Positions 1 through 5,854 of a DNA stretch of 13,387 bases are shown here, one piece after another. The stretch is from Allobrachymonas sp. (GTDB lineage: Bacteria > Pseudomonadota > Gammaproteobacteria > Burkholderiales > Burkholderiaceae_C), in contig JAGOGU010000025.1 of the NCBI GenBank assembly GCA_017996515.1, positions 1 to 13,387 of the forward strand. Direction: 5' to 3'. Both the position numbers and the translations under genes were made by a program. Positions within the stretch are counted from its first letter, which is position 1, and each line of letters starts with the position of its first letter. The notes beneath the pieces were generated by a model. The model was not told the origin of the DNA, did no database searches, and saw only the letters and a program-made list of their open reading frames with translations.

Positions 1-133
1 CACCGTCTGGTGCGAGCTGGCGCCCGACAACAGCGCCGTGACTTTGCACGTATGGGATCTGGTGAGCGAAGCCAGCTTCATCCTCCATTACAAAAGCCGC
101 TACGAAGCACCTTTACTGGAGATTTTCCGCTGA
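1..133 (+). CDS. Cation/proton antiporter subunit E (MrpE/PhaE), C-terminal fragment
   Basis: Only the last 43 or so codons are in the window; the reading frame starts at position 2 and ends with TGA at 131-133. The peptide ends in KSRYEAPLLEIFR. This matches the conserved C-terminus of the E subunit of multisubunit Na+/H+ (Mrp/Mnh) or K+/H+ (Pha) antiporters, where a pattern of the type 'RYExPLxxIF' is typical. The E subunit is a small inner-membrane component of the large antiporter complex; this fragment is its cytoplasmic tail. Its stop codon overlaps the start of the next gene (TGATG), so E and F are translationally coupled. The 5' part, and so the intactness of the gene, cannot be judged. 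Confidence 0.8.
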   Translation, partial: TVWCELAPDNSAVTLHVWDLVSEASFILHYKSRYEAPLLEIFR

Positions 134-426
134 TGACAGCTTCTGCCCTTCATCCCCTGCTCCAGGCCGCACTGACCTTTGCCTTGGTGTGCTACGGCGT
201 GGCCAGTCTGTCTGCCCTGTGGCGCCTGATCCATGGCCCGGCCGCGCAAGACCGCGTGCTGGCGCTGGATTTCATGTATTCCCTGGGCATGCTCATCACC
301 TTGACGCTGGGCATCCGCAACAGCAGCGAAATGTATTTCGAGGCCGCTTTGCTGATCGCCATGACAGGCTTCATCAGCTCGTTGGCGCTGGGCAAATTCC
401 TGCTGCGTGGCGAGGTGATTGAATGA
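133..426 (+). CDS. Cation/proton antiporter subunit F (MrpF/PhaF)
   Basis: A 97-residue hydrophobic protein starting at the ATG that overlaps the stop of subunit E. An open frame runs upstream of this ATG, but the coupled ATG fits the family length. Three membrane segments are visible, at roughly residues 10-30, 47-62 and 69-90. Between the first two lies the F-subunit signature (GPAAQDRVLALDF), equivalent to the 'GP..DRv.alD' motif of the family. The protein is part of the inner-membrane multisubunit antiporter that exchanges Na+ or K+ for H+ in pH and salt homeostasis. Betaproteobacterial copies are usually named as K+/H+ antiporter subunits (Pha), but sequence alone does not settle the ion. 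The stop overlaps the next start by four bases (ATGA). Confidence 0.88.
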   Translation: MTASALHPLLQAALTFALVCYGVASLSALWRLIHGPAAQDRVLALDFMYSLGMLITLTLGIRNSSEMYFEAALLIAMTGFISSLALGKFLLRGEVIE

Positions 427-818
427 GCGCAGCACCTTCCGCACCCTTGTGGGCCCAATGGCTCGTGGCCGCGCTGCTGATTCTCAGCGGCCTGCTGGCC
501 TTGCTGGCGGGCTGGGGCATTACCCGCCTGCGCGACTATCTGCAACGCATGCACCCAACCGCATTGGTTACCACCGGCTCGGTTTGGTGCAGCACCCTGG
601 CCGTTGTCGTGTATTTTTCTGCCCTGCACGATCGCATTTCGCTCAGAACCTGGTTGATCATCATCATGATGTCCATCACCGTGCCCATCACCACCCTGAT
701 ACTGGCCCGCACGGACCTGTTCCGCCGCCGCCAGCGAAGCGACCCGAACATGCCTACCCCTTTGGGCTTGCGACCAAACAATCCATCCGAAAATTCTGTG
801 CCGCCCGAAACAGAATAA
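423..818 (+). CDS. Cation/proton antiporter subunit G (MrpG/PhaG)
   Basis: A 131-residue protein and the last gene of the antiporter operon. It begins in a four-base ATGA overlap with subunit F. Three membrane segments are seen, at about residues 12-33, 54-70 and 76-97. The loop after the first segment carries RLRDYLQRMHPTAL, the conserved 'RL.D...R.H..al' pattern of the G subunit. The tail after residue 100 is polar and proline/asparagine rich (PTPLGLRPNNPSE) and is probably cytoplasmic; it is not needed for family recognition. No intrinsic terminator is visible just downstream, although the next gene converges on this operon. Confidence 0.87.
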   Translation: MSAAPSAPLWAQWLVAALLILSGLLALLAGWGITRLRDYLQRMHPTALVTTGSVWCSTLAVVVYFSALHDRISLRTWLIIIMMSITVPITTLILARTDLFRRRQRSDPNMPTPLGLRPNNPSENSVPPETE

Positions 819-1245
819 ACCCACCTTATGTGCGCTGCTGCATGGTGAATGACTGGATGAATAGCAGGTGCAGGCTTTTGCTTACCCTTGAACCATTCGT
901 CCACACTGCGGCCGGAAATGTTTTTTGAGCCACTCACCCCTTTACCGAAAGAATTGCCCACTCCTCGCTCTCGACATGCTTCCATTGAGACAACCCTTTA
1001 CCCTCTGGCGGGGAAGGTAGGGCGACGCAGAAGTGTTCTGGTTTTTGCGTTGAAGGGTACAAGATACAAGGCCAAAAGCACAGCAAGGTTGTGGATATAC
1101 CTCTACCTTGCGAGCATTTTTAACGTAGGAAATGCGCTTTTAGCGCGGGAAAATCGATGTTGGATGCGCCGTCCATTCGTCCCTGGAAAAGAATGCAAAA
1201 GACAATCAGCTCACACCGTAACCGATGGCGACATATGGCCGCCAA
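819..1245. other. Gene-free convergent region between antiporter operon and gshA
   Basis: About 430 bases in which no reading frame resembles a known protein. ORFs on both strands have no recognisable motif, no good ribosome binding site and irregular composition. Base composition is visibly more AT-rich than in the flanking genes. Small inverted repeats are present: GCATTT at 1114-1119 with AAATGC at 1130-1135; GCGCT at 1134-1138 with AGCGC at 1142-1146; and TGGCG at 1226-1230 with CGCCA at 1240-1244, immediately after the gshA stop. None is followed by a clear T-run, so no intrinsic terminator is assigned. It may be decayed sequence or a convergent 3' region. Confidence 0.5.
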
Positions 1246-2802
1246 TTACGATGTCAGGCGCTCGGTTGAAACGTAGTACTGCCTGAACTCTTCAAATGAC
1301 ATCACATCATCGGCTTCGATCTGGCGCTGCTCTTGTATCGACTGCTGCGCCAACTGCGCAAAATGCGCCTTCTGTTCAGCAGAAAGCGGCTCGGCACCCA
1401 ATGCCTGCTGCGCCTGCCGCGAACGCTCCTTGATGAAGCTGATGAAACAATCGCCATGCGCCTGCGTGCTTTGCAACACGCGCGCCGATGGCAACAAATC
1501 GGGCTGCTGCAAACGCATCTGCCCCATGGCAACAGCCTCTGCATAAGCGTGCCCACCTCCGCTCAAGGCGTCCATGCGTTCTGCCACCGGCTGCATGCCG
1601 GCCAAAACAGCCTGCGCCCAAACCGTCAGCGGCACCTGCCGCCCGCCATAACTCAGCTTCAGCCCCGGCTCACGGCCACGACTGGCCACCAGACGCTGAT
1701 TGCGCCCCAACGCAGCAATCTCTTCGGGCGTATCCGGCGGGCTGGGCATCAGCAAGGCATGCAGCAAAAAGACGTCCAGAAAACGAATCGTCGCTTCATC
1801 AATGCCCTGATCGATGAAGGGATTCAAGTCCATCAAACGCACTTCCACGTATTCCACGCCGCGCTCACGCAAGGCATGCAGTGGGCGCTCGCCCCGTCGC
1901 GTCAGCCGTTTGGGGCGAATGGTGCTATAAAACTCGTTTTCAATCTGCAGCAGCGTGGTGGCCAACTGGTTGTAGTCTCCCCCCAGGTTGCGGATGCCAA
2001 TGGCCTCGTAGGGCGGGTACGGCACGGCCAAGGCCTCATGCAACGAGTCCACATAACCGTCCAGACTGTTGTAACTCACGACCAGCGTCGCCTGCGCATC
2101 GCTTTGGTAGCCCAAGCGCCCCATGCGCAACGAGGTGGCGTAGGGCAAATACATGGCCCCGCCTTGGCCCAACGGTTGCAAGTCGTGATCGCGCCCTTGC
2201 ACAAAGCTGCTGCACACGGCCGGAGAGGCGCCAAACAGATACAGCAGCAAAAATGCGTGCCGCCGAAAATTGCGGATCAGCCCGAAATACTGCTCGCTGC
2301 TCAAGCCCGGCAGCGACCAGTTGTAATGAATTCCCGAAATGGTCTGCATGCGCCGCCCATAACGGTGCCCCAGCCCCATGCGATAAATGCTTTTGGCTCG
2401 CCCGATGTTGGAGGTACCATACATGCCGATCGGTATCGTTTCATCGGTTGGCAAGCCACAGGGTATGCTGGATACCCACAGCATCTCGCTGCCTTGCGCG
2501 GCCAGCTCCTGATACACAACCCGATGAATCAGCGCCAACTCGCTCAGGCAATCTTCCACCCGCGCATGTACACCCGTTACCAACTCAGGCTGCGATTCAC
2601 TGAAATCGGTCGTGATATGCGGGTGCGTGAGGGGCGAACCCAGTGCCTGGGGATGCGGTGTTAGCGCCAGCTTGCCATCGGGCTGTACGCGCAAGCTTTC
2701 TTTTTCCAGTCCACGTCGCATGCCTGCCATTTGCTGCGCGGTCAATATCTGCAGATCGGCTTTGGCTAGAGAGTCCCATTCATCCACGGTTCTTGCCCCC
2801 AT
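1246..2802 (-). CDS. gshA: Glutamate-cysteine ligase (gamma-glutamylcysteine synthetase)
   Basis: Catalyses the ATP-dependent joining of L-glutamate and L-cysteine, the first and rate-limiting step of glutathione synthesis in the cytosol. Near the N-terminus RRGLEKESLRV, then ALGSPLTHP.ITTDFSE, then MYGTSNIGR and RRMQTISGIHYNWSLP follow the order of the E. coli GshA enzyme. From the ATG at 2802 the protein has 518 residues, the same length as the E. coli protein. I chose this start because AAGGAAGGTGGGAG lies just upstream. A longer frame begins at TTG (2853) and passes an ATG at 2826, but those 17 extra residues show no family similarity. It is transcribed alone; a candidate promoter and inverted repeat are listed separately. 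The enzyme is of the E. coli class rather than the shorter 'proteobacterial type' that I associate with many betaproteobacteria. Confidence 0.93.
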   Translation of the reverse strand: MGARTVDEWDSLAKADLQILTAQQMAGMRRGLEKESLRVQPDGKLALTPHPQALGSPLTHPHITTDFSESQPELVTGVHARVEDCLSELALIHRVVYQELAAQGSEMLWVSSIPCGLPTDETIPIGMYGTSNIGRAKSIYRMGLGHRYGRRMQTISGIHYNWSLPGLSSEQYFGLIRNFRRHAFLLLYLFGASPAVCSSFVQGRDHDLQPLGQGGAMYLPYATSLRMGRLGYQSDAQATLVVSYNSLDGYVDSLHEALAVPYPPYEAIGIRNLGGDYNQLATTLLQIENEFYSTIRPKRLTRRGERPLHALRERGVEYVEVRLMDLNPFIDQGIDEATIRFLDVFLLHALLMPSPPDTPEEIAALGRNQRLVASRGREPGLKLSYGGRQVPLTVWAQAVLAGMQPVAERMDALSGGGHAYAEAVAMGQMRLQQPDLLPSARVLQSTQAHGDCFISFIKERSRQAQQALGAEPLSAEQKAHFAQLAQQSIQEQRQIEADDVMSFEEFRQYYVSTERLTS

Positions 2803-2903
2803 GCTCCCACCTTCCTTGTTATTCATCTGTGTAAGGGGCCGATTGTCTGTCAAAACGGATCCCCTTGCTTCATACAGGCTAAAAGCTGCTATTCCTCATC
2901 CCG

Positions 2904-2932
2904 TTAACAAACGCAAATAAAACAAACGTCAA
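2904..2932 (-). promoter_or_regulatory. Candidate gshA promoter
   Basis: On the minus strand TTGACG (2932-2927) is followed after exactly 17 bases by TGTTAA (2909-2904). The first hexamer is one base off the sigma-70 -35 consensus; the second matches the -10 consensus at only three of six positions. The site lies about 100 bases upstream of the gshA ATG at 2802. No transcript data are available, so this is a motif-level call. Confidence 0.4.
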
Positions 2933-2970
2933 GAATTTCACAACACATGAGCGCAAATGAAGTGAAATTC
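2933..2970. repeat. 9-bp perfect inverted repeat upstream of gshA promoter
   Basis: GAATTTCAC (2933-2941) and its exact complement GTGAAATTC (2962-2970) are separated by 20 bases. The inner arm abuts the candidate -35 box of gshA (2927-2932). This position suits an activator or repressor operator. The same repeat could form a hairpin at the end of the YkvA-family transcript that stops at 3015, but no T-run follows it. Confidence 0.45.
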
Positions 2971-3014
2971 AAAGCCATTTGACGAAAATTTTGCGAAGTA
3001 ACATCGACGGCAAT

Positions 3015-3392
3015 CTACGACGAAGCGACTCCCTCTGACCCGAACCACGACTGCAGGCGTTGTGCGGCTTGGGCACGCACCTCATCATTGATATATAAGC
3101 TCACCGTTGCCACAGCTGCGGCCAGCACCCACAGATCGTCGGTATAGCCGATTGCGGGCAGCAAATCAGGCACCAGATCCAGTGGCGACAGCAAATAAAC
3201 CAAGGCTCCGTAAATGGCTGTTTTGGCCCATTTGGGCGTGCGCGGACTCTGTGCCGCGTAATGCAGCAAAAGCGCCTTGTGAATCAACTGCTTGCCCGCA
3301 AAACGCAAAAAACGCAGCGCACGGCTCCAAAACCCCGCATGGGCAGTTGTATCCTGGTGCCTACTTCCCCAATCACTGTTTGCATAACGCAT
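3015..3392 (-). CDS. YkvA/DUF1232 family small membrane protein
   Basis: A 125-residue protein from the ATG at 3392, chosen because an excellent ribosome binding site (GAGGAGG, seven bases before the ATG) precedes it; the longer open frame upstream has no family match. The C-terminal half contains the DUF1232 core: AKTAIYGALVYLLSPLDLVP followed by DLLPAIGYTDDLWVL. The 'YLlSPiDLvPD..P.iG..DD' pattern is the hallmark of this family. One membrane-associated hydrophobic stretch covers that core and a second follows (VLAAAVATVSLYI). The family is widespread, but its biochemical role is unknown to me. It lies 180 bases downstream of the phenol-lyase-like gene on the same strand, so read-through is possible. 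Its leader contains hairpins listed separately. Confidence 0.85.
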   Translation of the reverse strand: MRYANSDWGSRHQDTTAHAGFWSRALRFLRFAGKQLIHKALLLHYAAQSPRTPKWAKTAIYGALVYLLSPLDLVPDLLPAIGYTDDLWVLAAAVATVSLYINDEVRAQAAQRLQSWFGSEGVASS

Positions 3393-3412
3393 GGTTAATC
3401 CTCCTCGCGAAA

Positions 3413-3454
3413 GGGCAACCTGTGCCCCCTGTCTCATCTCTGCAAGATAAGACA
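3413..3454 (-). promoter_or_regulatory. Two hairpins in the leader of the YkvA-family gene
   Basis: Read on the minus strand, TGTCTTATCT (3454-3445), loop TGCAG, and AGATGAGACA (3439-3430) form a ten-pair stem with one G-U wobble. Two bases further on, GGGCA (3427-3423), loop CAGGT, TGCCC (3417-3413) form a second stem. The strong Shine-Dalgarno and the ATG at 3392 follow within about 20 bases. No T-run follows, so these are not simple terminators. They could mark an RNA processing site, the 3' boundary of the upstream transcript, or translational control. Confidence 0.4.
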
Positions 3455-3572
3455 GACTGCCTTCCTCTGCAAGAGGGTGAAATGTAACGCCCTGCAATAC
3501 CCGTGCATGACGCAGATACCGGAAAGCTGCAACACCAGCTCCCAAAGGCCGCCACGAGAGCAGATGAGCGGA

Positions 3573-5021
3573 TCAAAGGCTGTCGCCAAAATCCTTGCGG
3601 AACTGCGCCACCAGCTTCTGCTGCCAATCAGATGTTGGCTCCAAACGGCCATAGAAGAAGCGCAGAATGGCCGGCTCTTCCACAAAGCGCAACCCACCAA
3701 TGAGCTTGCGGTGGCGATACAACCACACGATGCGATCAATGGCGTATTGCACTTGCGACAGCGTAAACACCCGCCGCGGCATAGCCAGACGCAGCAGTTC
3801 CATATTGGCCATGATTTCACTGCCGTCTGGCTCGCGCTGCTCCGACAAGGTGCCGCGCTCCATGCCCCGCACGCCGCCAGCGATGTAAAGCGCCGCAGCC
3901 AAGGCGCCTGCCGGATATTGTGCTTGCGGTACGTGATCCAGAAACTCCATCACATTGATGTGGCAGCCCAAGCCGCCAGCGGGCGTAATCACCGGCACAC
4001 CCGCTTTTTGCAACTCGTCCACCATATAGGCGATGAACTGTGGCCCTTGCGAGATCACCTCTTCATCCATGGCCTCGTCCAGCCCAACGGTCAGAGCTTC
4101 CATTTCACGAACGGACATGCCACCATAAGTCAGAAAGCCCTCATACAGCGGCACCAGCCCGCGCATTTTTTCGTACAAGCTTCTGTCGCGCACGCAGATC
4201 CCGCCGCCACGGGCACAGCCCAGCTTGCGCGCCGAGAAATAGATGATGTCGCACAGATCGGCCATCTTGCGCGTGATCTGGCGAATCGACAGATCCTTGC
4301 ACGAGGCTTCGCGTTGTTTGTTGAAATAAAGATTGTCAGACAGCAGGCTGGCATCCATCACCAGCAAAATGCCATGCTGATCGCATACGGCGCGAATGTC
4401 GCTCAGGTTCTGGATGGATACCGGCTGGCCGCCAATCAGGTTGGTACCTGCTTCCACGCGCACAAACGCAATGTTCTGCGCACCGTACTCGGCAATCAGC
4501 GCCTTGAGTCGATCAACATCCAGATCACCCTTGAACGGCTCCGTGCTTGTCACTTGCAAGCCACGGCTTTGAATGATCTCTTCCACCCGCCCGCCATTGA
4601 GCGTGATATGCGCCTTGGTGGTGGTGAAGTGGTAGTTCATCGGCACGATGCTGCCGGGTTTGACAAAAGTCTGCGCCAGAATGTTTTCGCAGGCACGGCC
4701 CTGGTGCGCAGGCAGAAAATATTCCATGCCGAAAATCTCGCGTAGCTTGTTGTCCAGGCGCGTATAGGTTGCGCTGCCCGCATAGCTGTCGTCAGCAATC
4801 AACATGGCGGCCTGCTGCCGATCGCTCATGGCATTGACGCCACTATCGGTCAGCATGTCCATGAACACATCCTTGTTCTGCAACAAAAACGTATTGTTGC
4901 CCGCATCTGCCATCGCCTGCAGGCGCTGCTCAACCGGCAACAAACTCAGCTTCTGAACGATACGAACCTTGTGCATTTCCAGCGGTATCTGTTTGCCGCT
5001 GAAGAAAGAAACGTGAGCCAT
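3573..5021 (-). CDS. Tryptophanase / tyrosine phenol-lyase family PLP enzyme (divergent)
   Basis: A 482-residue PLP-dependent beta-eliminating lyase of the TnaA/TPL family, expected to split an aromatic or other beta-substituted amino acid into pyruvate, ammonia and a leaving group. The ATG at 5021 is preceded by GGAG six bases upstream. Visible family landmarks: LTDSGVNAMSD (57-67), catalytic-type Tyr80, PLP-phosphate QGR (107-109), FTTT (132-135), TNLIGGQPVS (193-202), PLP-pyridine Asp223, Schiff-base Lys266 in SARKLG, and carboxylate-binding Arg416 in RLAMPRR. Thr133 and Arg389 match the tyrosine phenol-lyase pair rather than the Asp/Ile pair of tryptophanase. Unusual features: Leu226 where phenol-lyase has Arg217; Arg-Lys in place of the Lys-Lys pair; and GGLGCHI in place of the GGH motif. 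Substrate is therefore uncertain. An automatic label 'tryptophanase' should be treated with care. Confidence 0.85.
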   Translation of the reverse strand: MAHVSFFSGKQIPLEMHKVRIVQKLSLLPVEQRLQAMADAGNNTFLLQNKDVFMDMLTDSGVNAMSDRQQAAMLIADDSYAGSATYTRLDNKLREIFGMEYFLPAHQGRACENILAQTFVKPGSIVPMNYHFTTTKAHITLNGGRVEEIIQSRGLQVTSTEPFKGDLDVDRLKALIAEYGAQNIAFVRVEAGTNLIGGQPVSIQNLSDIRAVCDQHGILLVMDASLLSDNLYFNKQREASCKDLSIRQITRKMADLCDIIYFSARKLGCARGGGICVRDRSLYEKMRGLVPLYEGFLTYGGMSVREMEALTVGLDEAMDEEVISQGPQFIAYMVDELQKAGVPVITPAGGLGCHINVMEFLDHVPQAQYPAGALAAALYIAGGVRGMERGTLSEQREPDGSEIMANMELLRLAMPRRVFTLSQVQYAIDRIVWLYRHRKLIGGLRFVEEPAILRFFYGRLEPTSDWQQKLVAQFRKDFGDSL

Positions 5022-5039
5022 GAACAACTCCTGCAAAGA

Positions 5040-5165
5040 TCAAAAAAACCAAGGATCCAGAATGGCTGCGCAACGCCCTCGCGTCGCTATCGCAAACTTG
5101 CGGCCGATCCGAATAGAAGGCCCATTATGATTTGTGTATTGGATTTTCCCGATCATCAGCCACAA
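5040..5165 (-). CDS. Candidate leader peptide upstream of the phenol-lyase-like gene
   Basis: A short ORF of 41 codons starting at TTG (5165), with GAAGGAAGG six bases upstream; an in-frame ATG lies at 5156 and would give 38 residues. It ends DPWFF-stop, with the two Phe codons and the stop on a run of seven T. The stop lies 18 bases before the ATG of the phenol-lyase-like gene, and that gap holds its ribosome binding site. Inside the ORF, GCGACGC/GCGTTGC (5087-5081 with 5076-5070) can form a seven-pair stem. Tryptophanase in E. coli is controlled by the TnaC leader peptide, so an aromatic-rich leader here would make sense. The peptide does not resemble TnaC, and chance cannot be excluded. 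Confidence 0.25.
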   Translation of the reverse strand: MWLMIGKIQYTNHNGPSIRIGRKFAIATRGRCAAILDPWFF

Positions 5166-5252
5166 CGCAAGCCTTCCTTCGCAAGCAACAACAAGGCACC
5201 TAACCTACTACCAGCAGACACAATCGAAACTTGCGCACAAAGCGACACGGGC

Positions 5253-5286
5253 AAATAAAAAGCCACCTGACGGTGGCTTTTTATTT
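5253..5286 (-). terminator. Strong intrinsic terminator of the lipoprotein gene (symmetrical)
   Basis: AAATAAAAAGCCACC (5253-5267), loop TGAC, and GGTGGCTTTTTATTT (5272-5286) form a perfect 15-pair stem with a GC-rich top and a T-run on either strand. It lies 35 bases past the stop of the minus-strand lipoprotein gene. Because it is symmetrical it can also stop plus-strand transcription. Confidence 0.9.
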
Positions 5287-5290
5287 CTCA

Positions 5291-5310
5291 GGCAGGCAAA
5301 CCAGCCTGCC
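5291..5310 (-). repeat. Short hairpin between lipoprotein stop and terminator
   Basis: GGCAGGC (5291-5297) and GCCTGCC (5304-5310) form a perfect seven-pair stem with a six-base loop. It sits in the 3' untranslated region of the lipoprotein gene, just ahead of the intrinsic terminator, and may protect the mRNA 3' end. Confidence 0.5.
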
Positions 5311-5321
5311 TATGCGGCACA

Positions 5322-5651
5322 TTACTTAGCGGCAGAAGCTGCAGCTTTGGCAGCATCAACTGCTTCATTCGCAGCATGAGTTGCTGCAGCAGCGGCATCA
5401 GAAGCAGCCTCAGTCGCAGTGGCAGCAGCCTCGGAAGCAGCATGAGTCGCTGTAGTAGCAGCTTCGGTTGCAGCAGAAGCAGCCTCTTGGGAAGCTGTAA
5501 CAGCTGCGCTAGCAGACATCTGGGCGGCGCTGGCAGCCATTTCAGCTGCGGAAGCGGCAGCGGACGCAGCAGGAGCAGGTGCATTACCACCGCAAGCAAC
5601 CAGAGTAGCAGTAGCAGCGATGATGGCGGCGAGAGAGAGGGCTTTTTTCAT
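5322..5651 (-). CDS. Alanine-rich repeat lipoprotein
   Basis: A 109-residue secreted lipoprotein. The N-terminus (MKKALSLAAIIAATATLVAC) is a lipoprotein signal peptide with lipobox LVAC and modified Cys20. Gly follows Cys, with no Asp retention signal, so outer-membrane sorting is expected. More than half of the mature chain is alanine, interrupted at regular spacing by Glu, Asp, Thr, His and Ser, as in a long amphipathic helix or coiled coil. Residues 68-100 form three 11-residue repeats (ATHAASEAAAT, ATEAASDAAAA, ATHAANEAVDA). The start at 5651 has AAGGA six bases upstream; the longer open frame has no signal peptide at its start. It is a single gene with its own terminator. I do not recognise a named family. 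A structural role like small envelope lipoproteins (Lpp-like) is only an inference. Confidence 0.8.
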   Translation of the reverse strand: MKKALSLAAIIAATATLVACGGNAPAPAASAAASAAEMAASAAQMSASAAVTASQEAASAATEAATTATHAASEAAATATEAASDAAAAATHAANEAVDAAKAAASAAK

Positions 5652-5686
5652 AATCAATCCTTCAACAAAATGAATGACAGAGACAA

Positions 5687-5706
5687 AACAATTTCCGGAA
5701 ATTGTT
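5687..5706. promoter_or_regulatory. Perfect 20-bp palindrome in the lipoprotein leader
   Basis: AACAATTTCCGGAAATTGTT is a perfect palindrome ending 35 bases upstream of the lipoprotein ATG at 5651. It could be a binding site for a dimeric regulator, or in RNA a stem closed by the central bases. No homologous operator is recognised. Confidence 0.55.
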
Positions 5707-5757
5707 CTACGTCCACGATGACTGTTTCTTTCGAAGCAACGCTCATGGGCAAAACGA

Positions 5758-5785
5758 AGAGGAAAAGCACTTACCCTTTTCCTCT
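5758..5785 (-). promoter_or_regulatory. 10-bp stem-loop at the predicted 5' end of the lipoprotein mRNA
   Basis: AGAGGAAAAG (5758-5767) and CTTTTCCTCT (5776-5785) are perfect complements around an eight-base loop. Just upstream on the minus strand is TAGAAT (5799-5794), one base off the -10 consensus, which would place the transcription start at about 5787. The hairpin would then be at the extreme 5' end of the transcript, where such structures are known to stabilise mRNAs. No good -35 box at standard spacing was found; CTGTCA at 19 bases is the best available. Confidence 0.45.
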
Positions 5786-5817
5786 GGCCGTGGATTCTAG
5801 GGGTAAATGCCCAATTT

Positions 5818-5854
5818 CTGACAGAAACTGACAGCGTAATTGCAACTGATTGCA
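5818..5854. repeat. Helically phased short repeats upstream of the lipoprotein gene
   Basis: CTGACAG occurs at 5818-5824 and again at 5828-5834. ATTGCA occurs at 5839-5844 and again at 5849-5854. Both pairs are spaced 10 bases apart, about one helical turn. The first copy of CTGACAG also lies inside TTTCTGACAGAAA (5815-5827), a palindrome around one central base. The cluster is upstream of the candidate -10 at 5794-5799, in a place suited to an operator. Confidence 0.35.

Noticed and set aside
888-1286. A 132-codon open frame on the plus strand in the gene-poor patch
   Set aside because: No motif, no ribosome binding site, and it overlaps the end of gshA; considered chance.
1333-2664. A 443-codon open frame on the plus strand
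   Set aside because: Antisense to gshA; shadow of that gene's codon bias.
3477-4745. A 422-codon open frame on the plus strand
   Set aside because: Antisense to the lyase gene; no ribosome binding site and no motif.
5322-5600. Repeated GCAGC/GCTGC units resembling a satellite or CRISPR-like array
   Set aside because: They are alanine codons of the lipoprotein repeat, with no constant repeat-spacer structure.
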